64,000 nucleotides of DNA, taken from NCBI RefSeq assembly GCF_009707665.1, contig NZ_WLZW01000004.1, positions 155,992-219,991 on the forward strand, read 5' to 3'. Position 1 is the first letter of the stretch. The number at the start of each line of letters is the position of its first letter. The position numbers were made by a program, and so were the translations under genes. Below the pieces are notes generated by a model. The model did no database searches, was not told the DNA's origin, and was given only the letters and a program-made list of their open reading frames with translations. This DNA is from Planomicrobium sp. YIM 101495. GTDB taxonomy: Bacteria > Bacillota > Bacilli > Bacillales_A > Planococcaceae. Shown one piece after another: positions 35,798 through 44,519 of this stretch.

Positions 35798-35825
35798 CTG
35801 CAACAAAGATAGGGCATACTGCAAC
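35798..35825. repeat. GTTGC-anchored periodic repeat, locus C
   Basis: Two CTGCAAC words (GTTGCAG on the minus strand) at 35798 and 35819, 21 bases apart, between the ilvD terminator and the terminator of the convergent gene. Same family as loci A and B. Confidence 0.6.
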
Positions 35826-35831
35826 AAACAG

Positions 35832-35882
35832 AAAAAAAGGAGTACTGCCGAAAGTCACAAGCGCGACTTTCGGCAGTACTCC
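35832..35882 (-). terminator. Intrinsic terminator of the membrane nuclease gene
   Basis: An 18-bp perfect stem (35839-35856 with 35865-35882) with an 8-nt loop and T7 on the minus strand. Confidence 0.92.
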
Positions 35883-35913
35883 TGTTCACTTTCTTCTAGT
35901 TTGAAGAAAAACC

Positions 35914-37077
35914 TTATTCCCCAACCATCCCATCCCCGTCACGGTCGTCCATGTACGGGTACAGCCAGTGGTCGGAATAGATCGGCATGCTGAAGCCTGC
36001 ATCTTTCGCTTCTTTGATCGTCACTTTGCCGTTGCCATTCGTATCCACAGCGGAAACGTCGCCACCTGTGCTCGAGCCGTTTGAACTCGCGGCTGGTGCC
36101 GGTGCCGCTTCCGCAGGCTCACTCTTCGTCAACCCGAGGGATGCGTTGATATCATCCGGGTTGGCGTTGTTGAATTTGTCGACCACTTTATTCCCCTTCA
36201 CGGTATACGTGTATTGGTAGCTGGACGGAATCTGAGTGTTCGTATTCGCGTACGTGATGATCGCTTCGAAATCCGTCGCGCCGCCCGCATCGCGGATTAC
36301 CTTTTCCATATACGCCTGGTCGCCGTGGCGGTTGAGCGTGCTTTCCTGCGGCGTGATGTTATAAGCATTCGATACGCCGCCGAGTGAATCCGCAATCACG
36401 TGTCCTTCGTCCAGAATGTCGCTTTCGACGCCTGGCACTTTCGCTTCATCGGAATAGTAGCGGCCGGTCGACAGAACAGGCTCGTTCGCATCGTCCTGTA
36501 ACGCAATCTTGGCCGCAACGACACGTACGAGCTGGCCGTGTTCATTCGTGAACGCCCAGTACTCACGGTCGCCGAAGCCGATATCCACGACCACATTCGC
36601 TTCGCGGTGGCCGGACAAGTCACCGCCGTCCACCTGGATCAATTGATGTCCGTCAAACTCTTCAGCCTGCGCTTCTTCCGCAGCCTTCTCATTCGCGATG
36701 CGCTCCTGTTCAGCCGCTTCTTTCTCTTTCGCCAATTTCGCAGCTACCGCTTTTTCTTCAGCTTCCTGTTCAGCCGCAAGGCGCGCTTCTTCCTTCTCTA
36801 CCGCGGCCTGTTTCTCAGCTTCTTCTTCCGCTAAACGCTGTTCTTCCTCGGCTTCCACCTGTTCACTTTCAACAGCACTCGCCGACTCGACTTCATCGGA
36901 TGTCGAGACCATGCCGATCACGGATCCCATCAGCAATACAAACGAAGCACCGGTTGCGATCCCGGCCTGCTTCACGCTCAAGCCTTTCTTGAAAAACAGA
37001 CGGACAAGCACCATCACGACACTTGCTGCGAGGGCTACGAAAGCGGCAAGAAATAACAAGACAAATAACACAATCAT
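35914..37077 (-). CDS. Membrane-anchored DNA/RNA non-specific endonuclease with Ca-binding-like tail
   Basis: A 387-residue protein: two N-terminal membrane helices (about 2-25 and 38-57), a long Glu/Ala/Lys coiled coil (about 62-140), then a beta-beta-alpha-metal nuclease domain. The last has D-E-G-H-V-I-A-D-S (catalytic His) and N-I-T-P-Q metal Asn, as in secreted non-specific nucleases. The C terminus carries D-T-N-G-N-G-K-V-T-I-K-E (EF-hand loop) and D-R-D-G-D-G, an excalibur-like calcium motif. AGGAGG precedes ATG 37077. A role in DNA uptake, nutrition or defence on the outer surface is possible but not shown. Confidence 0.8.
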   Translation of the reverse strand: MIVLFVLLFLAAFVALAASVVMVLVRLFFKKGLSVKQAGIATGASFVLLMGSVIGMVSTSDEVESASAVESEQVEAEEEQRLAEEEAEKQAAVEKEEARLAAEQEAEEKAVAAKLAKEKEAAEQERIANEKAAEEAQAEEFDGHQLIQVDGGDLSGHREANVVVDIGFGDREYWAFTNEHGQLVRVVAAKIALQDDANEPVLSTGRYYSDEAKVPGVESDILDEGHVIADSLGGVSNAYNITPQESTLNRHGDQAYMEKVIRDAGGATDFEAIITYANTNTQIPSSYQYTYTVKGNKVVDKFNNANPDDINASLGLTKSEPAEAAPAPAASSNGSSTGGDVSAVDTNGNGKVTIKEAKDAGFSMPIYSDHWLYPYMDDRDGDGMVGE

Positions 37078-37271
37078 TTGAACGTTCCTCCTGGTGAATG
37101 TTAAAATAGTAGAATAATTTTCCAAGATTGACTATAGCACAGAATCACAAGTAATTACTATTGAATGTCAAAAAACCACAGCGGAAGCCGACGGAATTCA
37201 CAATTTCGAAACTTTTCACGCTGCGATTCGTTATCGTATAGTACATAGCTTCGACTCAAGGGGGACTCGAA

Positions 37272-38873
37272 ATGAAAGCGCGCACGCTCACTTACAAACT
37301 AGCATCCGAACCGGATGAGATGGAAGGAATCCACCGGTTGAACTACGAAACGTTCGTCGAAGAAATCCCGCAGCATCAGCGGAACCGGGAGCGGCGGCTC
37401 GTCGACAAATTCGACAAAGAAAACATCTACCTCATCGCGAAAGACGGGGAAGAGGTCGTCGGGATGATCGCCGTGCGCAACAATCGCCCGTTCTCGCTCG
37501 ACCACAAACTGGAAGACCTTGACCGGCATTTGCCGGAAGGCGCGAAACCTTGCGAAGTCCGGCTGCTTTCGGTGAAAAAAGAGTACCGGAAAACGCTAGT
37601 ATTCTACCAGCTGGCGAAGTTGCTTGTAGACTACTGCCTCGAATGCGGCTTCGACGTCGCGCTCATCTCCGGCACCGATCGCCAGCTCCGACTGTACACG
37701 CGCATCGGGTTCCAGCCGTTCGCGGAGATGGTCGGCACAGAAGGCGCCATGTTCCAACCGATGTACTTGACAAAAGAGCGGTTCGAAACGACATCTCTGG
37801 CATTCTCGAAACTGATGCAAGGCAGGAAACGCCCGGATCCGCTGAACTTCCTGCCCGGTCCGGTGCCGATCCATAAGGAAATCGAACGCGCATTCAGCAA
37901 ACCAGCCGTATCCCACCGCGCGCCGCACTTCATCCGGAAGATGCAGGACGTCCGGAGGGAGCTGTGCAGGCTCGTCAATGCAGAGCACGCCCAGATCGCA
38001 GTCGGCACAGGCACGCTCGCGAACGACCTCGTCGCTGCGCAAATCAAGCGCATCCGTGGAAAAGGGCTGATCCTCGCAAACGGCGAATTCGGCCACCGGC
38101 TCATCGATCACGCCGCGAGACTCGGTCTCCAGTTTGACACGCTCGAAAAGTCGTGGCATGAAAAGCTGTCGCTACAAGAAATCGAAGCGTTCATCACGGA
38201 AGACACCGCTTGGCTCTGGACCGTCCACTGCGAGACGTCCACCGGCTTCCTTTACGATCTGGAAGGACTCAAGCGACTAGCGAAAACGTATAGCATGTCG
38301 CTCTGCATCGATGCTTGCAGTTCCGTCGGCATCGTCCCTGTCGACTTGGAAGGCGTCCATCTCGCGAGCACTGTCAGCGGCAAAGCGCTCGCATCATTTC
38401 CCGGACTCGCCGTCGTCTTCCACCGGGAACCCATTACACCCGACCCGTCCATCCCGCGCTACTTGGACCTGGGACAGTACGCGGTATCGGGCAGTATTCC
38501 GTACACGCATTCGTCCAATCTCGTCGCCGCCTTTAGCGAAGCGTTGAAACATGTGGACGTGGAACGGAAGGCAGCGCTCGGAAATGCTGCACGAAACATT
38601 CTCCAGGACGCCGGCATCCCGGTGCTCGGCGATGCCGACTATTCACCTGGCATCTTGACGATTCCGCTCGAAGAAGGCGTCTCCTCGAAAGACACCGGCG
38701 ACCGGCTTCGGGAGCGGGGCATCATCGTCAGCTACGAAAGTGATTACTTGCTGGAGCGGAACTGGATCCAGTTTGCGCTGATGGGAGCGATTACGCTGGC
38801 AGATTTCGAAAGGGCGCTTGGAGTTCTCCAGAAAGTTTTACGCAGGGAGCTGGTTTCAGATGGAGCTCACTGA
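37272..38873 (+). CDS. GNAT-like domain fused to a class V aminotransferase
   Basis: A 533-residue fusion. Residues 1-175 are GNAT-like (R-L-L-S-V-K-K-E-Y-R-K is the acetyl-CoA loop region, Y-T-R-I-G-F-Q-P-F the final strand-helix). From about 195 to the end is a PLP-dependent fold-type I enzyme of the alanine-glyoxylate/phosphonoethylamine aminotransferase group: F-L-P-G-P-V-P start, D-A-C-S-S-V-G-I, and PLP lysine K371 in S-G-K-A-L-A-S-F. Substrate unknown. CAAGGGGGA precedes the ATG. Its end overlaps the second LtaS gene by 14 bases, so the two are translationally coupled. Confidence 0.82.
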   Translation: MKARTLTYKLASEPDEMEGIHRLNYETFVEEIPQHQRNRERRLVDKFDKENIYLIAKDGEEVVGMIAVRNNRPFSLDHKLEDLDRHLPEGAKPCEVRLLSVKKEYRKTLVFYQLAKLLVDYCLECGFDVALISGTDRQLRLYTRIGFQPFAEMVGTEGAMFQPMYLTKERFETTSLAFSKLMQGRKRPDPLNFLPGPVPIHKEIERAFSKPAVSHRAPHFIRKMQDVRRELCRLVNAEHAQIAVGTGTLANDLVAAQIKRIRGKGLILANGEFGHRLIDHAARLGLQFDTLEKSWHEKLSLQEIEAFITEDTAWLWTVHCETSTGFLYDLEGLKRLAKTYSMSLCIDACSSVGIVPVDLEGVHLASTVSGKALASFPGLAVVFHREPITPDPSIPRYLDLGQYAVSGSIPYTHSSNLVAAFSEALKHVDVERKAALGNAARNILQDAGIPVLGDADYSPGILTIPLEEGVSSKDTGDRLRERGIIVSYESDYLLERNWIQFALMGAITLADFERALGVLQKVLRRELVSDGAH

Positions 38874-40719
38874 CACCGGGTCCAAAAACCCGGCCGGTAT
38901 CCGATTGACGCTGCTCGTCACGGGCATCCTTTGTCTGAAGACGGTGATCATCTGCTTCGTCGGATTTAAGCTGCCGGTCCAGTCGTTTTTTGATGTGGTA
39001 TTAATCCTTACAGGTTCGATCGGATCGCTCCTGCTGGTCATGGGGTTCAGCTTTTATTTCGGCGAAAAGGTGAACCGCTTCGTGCTGTTCGGATTCATGG
39101 TGCTGGGCACGGGCATCCTTTACGGGGACCTGCTGTATTACCGTTTCTACAACGATTTCGTCAGTGCGCCGATCCTGTTCCAGTTCGCCAATGTCGGCGG
39201 CCTTGGCGCAAGCACCGTCGAATTGATGAGTCCTTGGGACGTGTTCCTGTTTCTCGACCTGCCCCTCATTGCCTGGCTTCTCCTCCGAACGAAGGACGGG
39301 CTTACGGTGCCGAAAGGGATCAAGAGAAAGTACGTCGCATTCGGCGTAGCGCTCATCGTGCTCACCGTCAGCCTTGGACTCGTCAAATCCGTCCACCTGT
39401 TCTCCGACTCCTACGACCGGGAGCAGGTCGTCAAATCGCTCGGACCGCTCAATTACCACGTGTACGACATTGTGCTCGGACTCGCGGCACCCCTGCAGCG
39501 GCTGACGATGACGGAGACGAAAGCGCACGCGTCCATCGAATACCTGCAGCAGGAAGACCCCGGACGCACGGAGCTCTTCGGGATCGCGGAAGGCAAGAAC
39601 ATCGTCTTCATTTCCCTGGAGTCCATGCAGGACTTCGTCATCAACCAGCAAGTGAACGGGGAGGAAGTGACGCCGTTCCTGAACGAACTCATCAAGGAAA
39701 GCTTCTACTTCAACCAGGTGTATGACCAGACCGCGCAAGGGAAGACGTCCGACGCCGAATTCATGGTCGACACGAGTCTTTACCCGCTCGCGAGCGGATC
39801 GGTCTTTGTGAGACGTCCGGACAACACGTTCCACAGCCTGCCTCACATCCTGCAGGAAGAAGGGGATTACTACGCCGCGACGTTCCACGGCAACGTCGAC
39901 ACGTTCTGGAACCGCGACGTCATGTACGAGTCCCTCGGCTACGACCGCTTCTTCTCGAAGGACGATTACACCGTCACCGAAGCCAATTCGGTCAATTACG
40001 GGCTGAAAGATATTCCGTTCTTCAAGCAGTCCGCCACGTTCATGCAGAACTTGCCGGAACCGTATTACGCGAAATTCCTGACACTCACGAACCATTTCCC
40101 GTTCCTGCTCGAAGAGGACGACCTCTTCATCGACCCGGCCGATACGGAAGAAGACGTCGTCAACCGCTACATCACCACCGTCCGCTACTTGGACGAATCG
40201 CTCGAAACCTTCTTCGCGACGCTGAAAGAGGAAGGCATGTACGAAGACACCATCTTCGTCCTCGCCGGCGACCATTACGGCATCTCGGAAAAATACGAAG
40301 ACGGCCTCAACGAACTGCTCGGCACAGAAGCCACCGTCGAAAGCGGCATGAAGCACCAGCAGATCCCGCTGATCATCCACATCCCGGGACAGACGGGCGA
40401 AACCATCTCCACCCCGGGCGGCGCCATCGACATCCGGCCGACCCTGCTCCACCTCATGGGCATCAACGCCGAAAACCGCTACGCGTTCGGCTACAACCTG
40501 TTCACGCGCGACAGCGCCCATCCTGTCATCTTCCGGGACGGCAGCTTTATCTCCGACGACCACGTCTACAAAGACAACATCTGCTACAGCAAGGAAACCG
40601 GAGCGGTCATCGACGAAGAAGCCTGCGGGCCGGACCTCGAAACCGTGCGCAAGGAATTAAAGTTGTCGGATAAGATTATTTTTGGGGATTTGCTGAGGTT
40701 TGTGGTGGAAGAAGAATAA
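38860..40719 (+). CDS. LtaS-type phosphoglycerol transferase, copy 2
   Basis: A 619-residue paralogue of the LTA synthase at 1101-3086. Five membrane helices (about 10-180) are followed by a sulfatase-fold domain with the nucleophile Thr296 in G-K-T-S-D-A-E-F and A-G-D-H-Y-G-I. It differs from copy 1 in having no clear signal-peptidase site and in its coupling to the GNAT-aminotransferase fusion. Such LtaS paralogues act as LTA primases or make distinct polymers in other Bacillota. ATG 38860 has GGGAG about 10 bases upstream. Confidence 0.88.
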   Translation: MELTDTGSKNPAGIRLTLLVTGILCLKTVIICFVGFKLPVQSFFDVVLILTGSIGSLLLVMGFSFYFGEKVNRFVLFGFMVLGTGILYGDLLYYRFYNDFVSAPILFQFANVGGLGASTVELMSPWDVFLFLDLPLIAWLLLRTKDGLTVPKGIKRKYVAFGVALIVLTVSLGLVKSVHLFSDSYDREQVVKSLGPLNYHVYDIVLGLAAPLQRLTMTETKAHASIEYLQQEDPGRTELFGIAEGKNIVFISLESMQDFVINQQVNGEEVTPFLNELIKESFYFNQVYDQTAQGKTSDAEFMVDTSLYPLASGSVFVRRPDNTFHSLPHILQEEGDYYAATFHGNVDTFWNRDVMYESLGYDRFFSKDDYTVTEANSVNYGLKDIPFFKQSATFMQNLPEPYYAKFLTLTNHFPFLLEEDDLFIDPADTEEDVVNRYITTVRYLDESLETFFATLKEEGMYEDTIFVLAGDHYGISEKYEDGLNELLGTEATVESGMKHQQIPLIIHIPGQTGETISTPGGAIDIRPTLLHLMGINAENRYAFGYNLFTRDSAHPVIFRDGSFISDDHVYKDNICYSKETGAVIDEEACGPDLETVRKELKLSDKIIFGDLLRFVVEEE

Positions 40720-40723
40720 ATAA

Positions 40724-40776
40724 GCAAAGAACCGGCCGGAGGATTTAACATTCCCCGGCCGGTTCTTTGCTGTTTA
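40724..40776. terminator. Bidirectional intrinsic terminator
   Basis: A 16-bp perfect stem (40724-40739 with 40755-40770) between convergent genes, with a 15-nt loop; the T-rich side on + is TGTTTAAAG and the minus side begins TTATTTA. Confidence 0.8.
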
Positions 40777-40790
40777 AAGAGGGCAGTCCA

Positions 40791-41237
40791 TCAATTGGTT
40801 TGCTCTGACTTAGCAGTCCTGATCCCTTTCAGCCACTTCTTATACTTCCGCTCATCCGGCTCCCAGTCCCGAATCACTTCCTGAATCTTCAGCAGCTCCT
40901 GCATATACCGATAGATCTCAGCAGAGAAGACACCATCATGTCCTTCCAGCCCGTAACAACCCCAATACGGCTCGAGCATCTCATCAATCCACTCAATCAA
41001 ATCCGCTTTCTTCGGGTAAAGGAAATACACACTCTTATGCAGATCCTCCTCATAACTCATCTCCCAATCGATATACGACCTGCGAATCGACTCATAATCA
41101 TCAATATACGGATGATCGAAATCGTCCGGTCCGCCTTCAAATACCTCAAAGCAACCATCTGAACAAAACAGATTGCCATCACTGTCCACCCGCCGCTCAA
41201 GCCTTGGTTTCTTTCTGCATACTTTGCATCGTTTCAT
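40791..41237 (-). CDS. Zinc-ribbon-like protein of unknown function
   Basis: A 148-residue soluble protein. The N terminus has C-K-V-C and F-C-S-D-G-C, a four-cysteine zinc-binding pattern (residues about 4-30); the rest is acidic and aromatic-rich. I do not recognise a family. GGAGGG lies 8 bases before the ATG. It borders the AT-rich defence island on its left. Confidence 0.6.
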   Translation of the reverse strand: MKRCKVCRKKPRLERRVDSDGNLFCSDGCFEVFEGGPDDFDHPYIDDYESIRRSYIDWEMSYEEDLHKSVYFLYPKKADLIEWIDEMLEPYWGCYGLEGHDGVFSAEIYRYMQELLKIQEVIRDWEPDERKYKKWLKGIRTAKSEQTN

Positions 41238-41548
41238 TATGAACCCCTCCTGTGTAATTGCTTATTGGCAATATACATAGGCATATTGAAAACTGTTATA
41301 TTGAAATTTAGTTTTGATGCATTAATATAATTCGAACAGATATTTGAAGAGGGGAGAACAGAAGAGTTAGAGAAAACTAAAAATGAATTCCAGTAAAGAT
41401 AATAAGATCTTGTTTGGGAATATTTAGATTTGTCAATTAAATTTGGCTTATAAGAGGTATAATATAGACAACCTGAATTAGAAAAAATTACACACTTTAC
41501 ATATCTCAATTCATTCTAGAGTGAAATTGCTGCTAAAAATTCGAAAGG
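41238..41548. other. AT-rich intergenic region at the left edge of the island
   Basis: The composition falls sharply here compared with the genes to the left. A -10 element TATAAT (41458-41463) points into the defence genes; its -35 is weak. No gene, insertion sequence or clear direct repeat was seen that would mark the insertion end. Confidence 0.5.
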
Positions 41549-44518
41549 ATGATGATTTTGGCTGAGCAAATTATATACGACACAGCGCTCGAGATTACAA
41601 AAGATCAGTGGTTAGAAATGCTTAGAAACGAGGAAGTCTTTCAAGAAAGAGACAGGCAAATGATTTTGGCAATTATGCAATATGACGGTCGCCCGCATGC
41701 TACACCTATTGCACATGCAATTGGACTAAAAGGTAGGGGAGCAATTAATCTGCAGGTGGACCGGCTGGGCAAACGAATCATGCAATACCTTCCAGAAGTT
41801 GAGTATCCAAAACGAGATAACGGTAAAGATAGAACTTGGCATATCCCATTCCTTGGCGAATGGCAACCTGATCGCAATCGATTTATATGGGCTCTGCGCC
41901 CTACCCTCGAACAAGCGGCAGAAATTTACTTCGAAGAAGATTTGAAAGAAGGAAAAGCCATGCCTTCTCAAACCGAGTACTCCGAAATTAGAAAAAAACT
42001 ATTCGATAGCTCTTATATCGATATGGCGCATAGAAGATACATAAAATTTAAAGAGAATAAGCTCTACGACGAGGCATATAAAATTGAAGTGCTTTCCCGT
42101 TTGAATGAGTTTTTAAAAGGGCAAGAAATTAACCGTCTAACTGTAGTTGATATTGTCAAAAAGCTGCAGAAGGAAAATCCAAGTGCCGGGAGCTTCGTCC
42201 ACTGGAGCAACACGGCTGACTTAGTGAAGTTTGCCGAAGCAAAACCTGCAAGGGTGGCAGAATTGCTTAACGAGCTCTATAACTCTGAAGCTCCGGTTAG
42301 CGAACGAATTGAAAAGTTCAGAGAAGAAGGTAAAGTATTTAGTGGGGAAATATCACTTGGGGCGCCGCTTTTTGGTTATTTACTGGCTGCCAAAGACTAT
42401 AAAGAATACCCAATTTATAAACAAGAAGTATTTACTGCGATTAGAGCGGATTATGATATCGATTTTAAACTGGGAGTGGCAGGGAAAAATTATGAAGTTT
42501 ACCGCTATATTTGCAACCTGGCTTTAGAGCGTTTCAAACGTGAAAATCCATCTCTTACCGCGCTTGATATCCAAGATTTCTTTTATTGCGCTGCAACTTA
42601 CGACCAGATAAAAGTAGAAAGTGCGATGGATTACTTATTCGATCTGTCAACAAAACTCGGACAGTTTGAAAAAGATCAAGGATTGATGCTGCAAACAATA
42701 GCAGATATGGATCCCGAAATATTGGAGAAGGTTAGCGATCAATATCGGAACACGGAGAAAGTGAATTTGATTCGTCATAAAATTATTGAAAAGATATTGG
42801 AAGACGGAATGGCGTCCATTGAGGATATAGAAGGAATCAAACAGGAGATCAGTAAAAGGTACGATACAAAAATTTTAAACTCCTGGAGTGATTTTTCGAT
42901 TCTCTTCCAGCTATACTATTTTGACAAAAAGCAGAAAGTCCACACAGAACTCACGAAAATACACCGTGCGATCCGACAATTTGAAGAGTTGAAAGACCTT
43001 AAATTATTTGAAGATAGAGTATTGAACGGCTATAGCTGGAACAATCAATTTGGAACGTCACGCTGTTGGCTGGCTGTTTATGAAGCGGAGCATGCAAACC
43101 ATCGCGTAGCACCACAATTGTTCGTGGCCATCGATCCGCAAGGCATTGAATATGGCCTGCACAACGGTGATGAACATCCAGAAGCTGGGCAAAGAAGTGT
43201 TGCGCATGTTAGGAACGCAGAAATCTTTTCTTATGAAGATTTCCACAACAAAATTATCGATGTTCTTGATGAATTTATTAGCAAAGAAAATGAGATTGCA
43301 CCAGTGATCCAACCTATACATGAACTCACGAAAGACAAATGGTCTGAACTGTTAGCAGACAGCAATATTTTTCAGGAAAAAGATTTGGTTTACTTGACGA
43401 AAATGTATGAGTTGGGAGGACAGGCAACTGCAACTCAATTAGGTGAAGCATTAGGGATGAGCCGGAATTCTTTCAATAGTCCCGTAGTCAATTTAGCAAA
43501 AAGAATAAAAGAAGAAACAGAGTTAGAAGAAGTGCACCGGGATGACGGAAGTGTTTGTTATTGGTGCGTGTTGTTTGAAGGCGAATATGAAGAGAGCAAT
43601 CATTTCTTATGGCGCTTAAAACCAAATTTAAAGGAAGCTCTTGGAGAAACAATTGGGGAGCAGCAAATTTATGAGTCCTATTCCAAAGAATCATTTCTTG
43701 AAGAAGTCTTTATCGATGAGAAGACTTATGACAAGATCGTAAGCCTTTTAAAATATAAGAAAAACATCATCCTGCAAGGTCCTCCTGGAGTAGGGAAAAC
43801 GTTTGTTTCAAAAAGGTTGGCATACTCTCTCATGGGTACAAAAGATGAAAGCCGGGTTGAAATGGTGCAATTCCATCAGAATTATTCATACGAAGATTTT
43901 GTGATGGGATTCCGTCCGAAAGAAAACGGATTTTCTCTTCAATACGGAGTTTTCTATGATTTTTGCCAGCGTGCTTTAAACAACCCTGAAGAAGATTATT
44001 ACTTTATTATAGATGAAATCAACCGGGGTAATCTATCGAAAATTTTCGGCGAATTATTCATGCTGATTGAGCGTGACAAGCGCGATGAATTTGTTACGAT
44101 GGGCTATTCAAAACAGAAATTTACAGTACCTAGCAATCTCCACTTGATTGGTACGATGAATACAGCCGACCGTTCATTGGCACAGCTTGAAGTAGCTTTA
44201 CGCCGTCGTTTTGCTTTTGTCACACTAGAACCGGTATTCGATGAAAAATGGCGTCAGCACATGATTAAAGAAAATGTCACTGTTGAAATGGTCAGCAAAA
44301 TCCAACAGACAGTCGAAAAGCTAAATCATGAAATCATTAATGATTATCAGCTCGGAAGCGGCTACGCAATTGGACACTCATTCTTCTCAGCCAAGCCGGA
44401 GGACATGAGTGAAAATCATTGGTTCGATGGGATCATGAGTTTTGAGATTCTACCTCTATTGCAAGAATACTTTTTCGACCGCCCTGAAATAGTCGAGCAA
44501 CTGGCAGAGGATATATAG
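41549..44518 (+). CDS. mcrB: McrB-like AAA+ GTPase subunit with duplicated N-terminal domain
   Basis: A 989-residue restriction-type motor. The C-terminal third is a McrB AAA+ domain: Walker A G-P-P-G-V-G-K-T (744-751), Walker B I-I-D-E-I-N-R-G-N (about 820) and L-E-V-A-L-R-R-R-F (about 880). A DUF3578/MrcB-like segment lies at about 490-590. A ~110-residue domain occurs twice, at 12-118 and about 590-700 (both L-T/I-T-K-D-x-W, E-x-D, G-G/R-x-A-T, L-W-x-L-K/R-P). AAAGG precedes ATG 41549; ATG 41552 and TTG 41558, with better spacing, are alternatives. Works with McrC at 44520 to cut modified or foreign DNA. Confidence 0.88.
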   Translation: MMILAEQIIYDTALEITKDQWLEMLRNEEVFQERDRQMILAIMQYDGRPHATPIAHAIGLKGRGAINLQVDRLGKRIMQYLPEVEYPKRDNGKDRTWHIPFLGEWQPDRNRFIWALRPTLEQAAEIYFEEDLKEGKAMPSQTEYSEIRKKLFDSSYIDMAHRRYIKFKENKLYDEAYKIEVLSRLNEFLKGQEINRLTVVDIVKKLQKENPSAGSFVHWSNTADLVKFAEAKPARVAELLNELYNSEAPVSERIEKFREEGKVFSGEISLGAPLFGYLLAAKDYKEYPIYKQEVFTAIRADYDIDFKLGVAGKNYEVYRYICNLALERFKRENPSLTALDIQDFFYCAATYDQIKVESAMDYLFDLSTKLGQFEKDQGLMLQTIADMDPEILEKVSDQYRNTEKVNLIRHKIIEKILEDGMASIEDIEGIKQEISKRYDTKILNSWSDFSILFQLYYFDKKQKVHTELTKIHRAIRQFEELKDLKLFEDRVLNGYSWNNQFGTSRCWLAVYEAEHANHRVAPQLFVAIDPQGIEYGLHNGDEHPEAGQRSVAHVRNAEIFSYEDFHNKIIDVLDEFISKENEIAPVIQPIHELTKDKWSELLADSNIFQEKDLVYLTKMYELGGQATATQLGEALGMSRNSFNSPVVNLAKRIKEETELEEVHRDDGSVCYWCVLFEGEYEESNHFLWRLKPNLKEALGETIGEQQIYESYSKESFLEEVFIDEKTYDKIVSLLKYKKNIILQGPPGVGKTFVSKRLAYSLMGTKDESRVEMVQFHQNYSYEDFVMGFRPKENGFSLQYGVFYDFCQRALNNPEEDYYFIIDEINRGNLSKIFGELFMLIERDKRDEFVTMGYSKQKFTVPSNLHLIGTMNTADRSLAQLEVALRRRFAFVTLEPVFDEKWRQHMIKENVTVEMVSKIQQTVEKLNHEIINDYQLGSGYAIGHSFFSAKPEDMSENHWFDGIMSFEILPLLQEYFFDRPEIVEQLAEDI

Positions 44519-44519
44519 T

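Noticed and set aside
39001..40563. 520-codon open frame on the minus strand
   Set aside because: It lies opposite the second LTA synthase, has no family-like motifs and is low in complexity (runs of E, V and R). It follows from strong third-position GC bias in the real gene.
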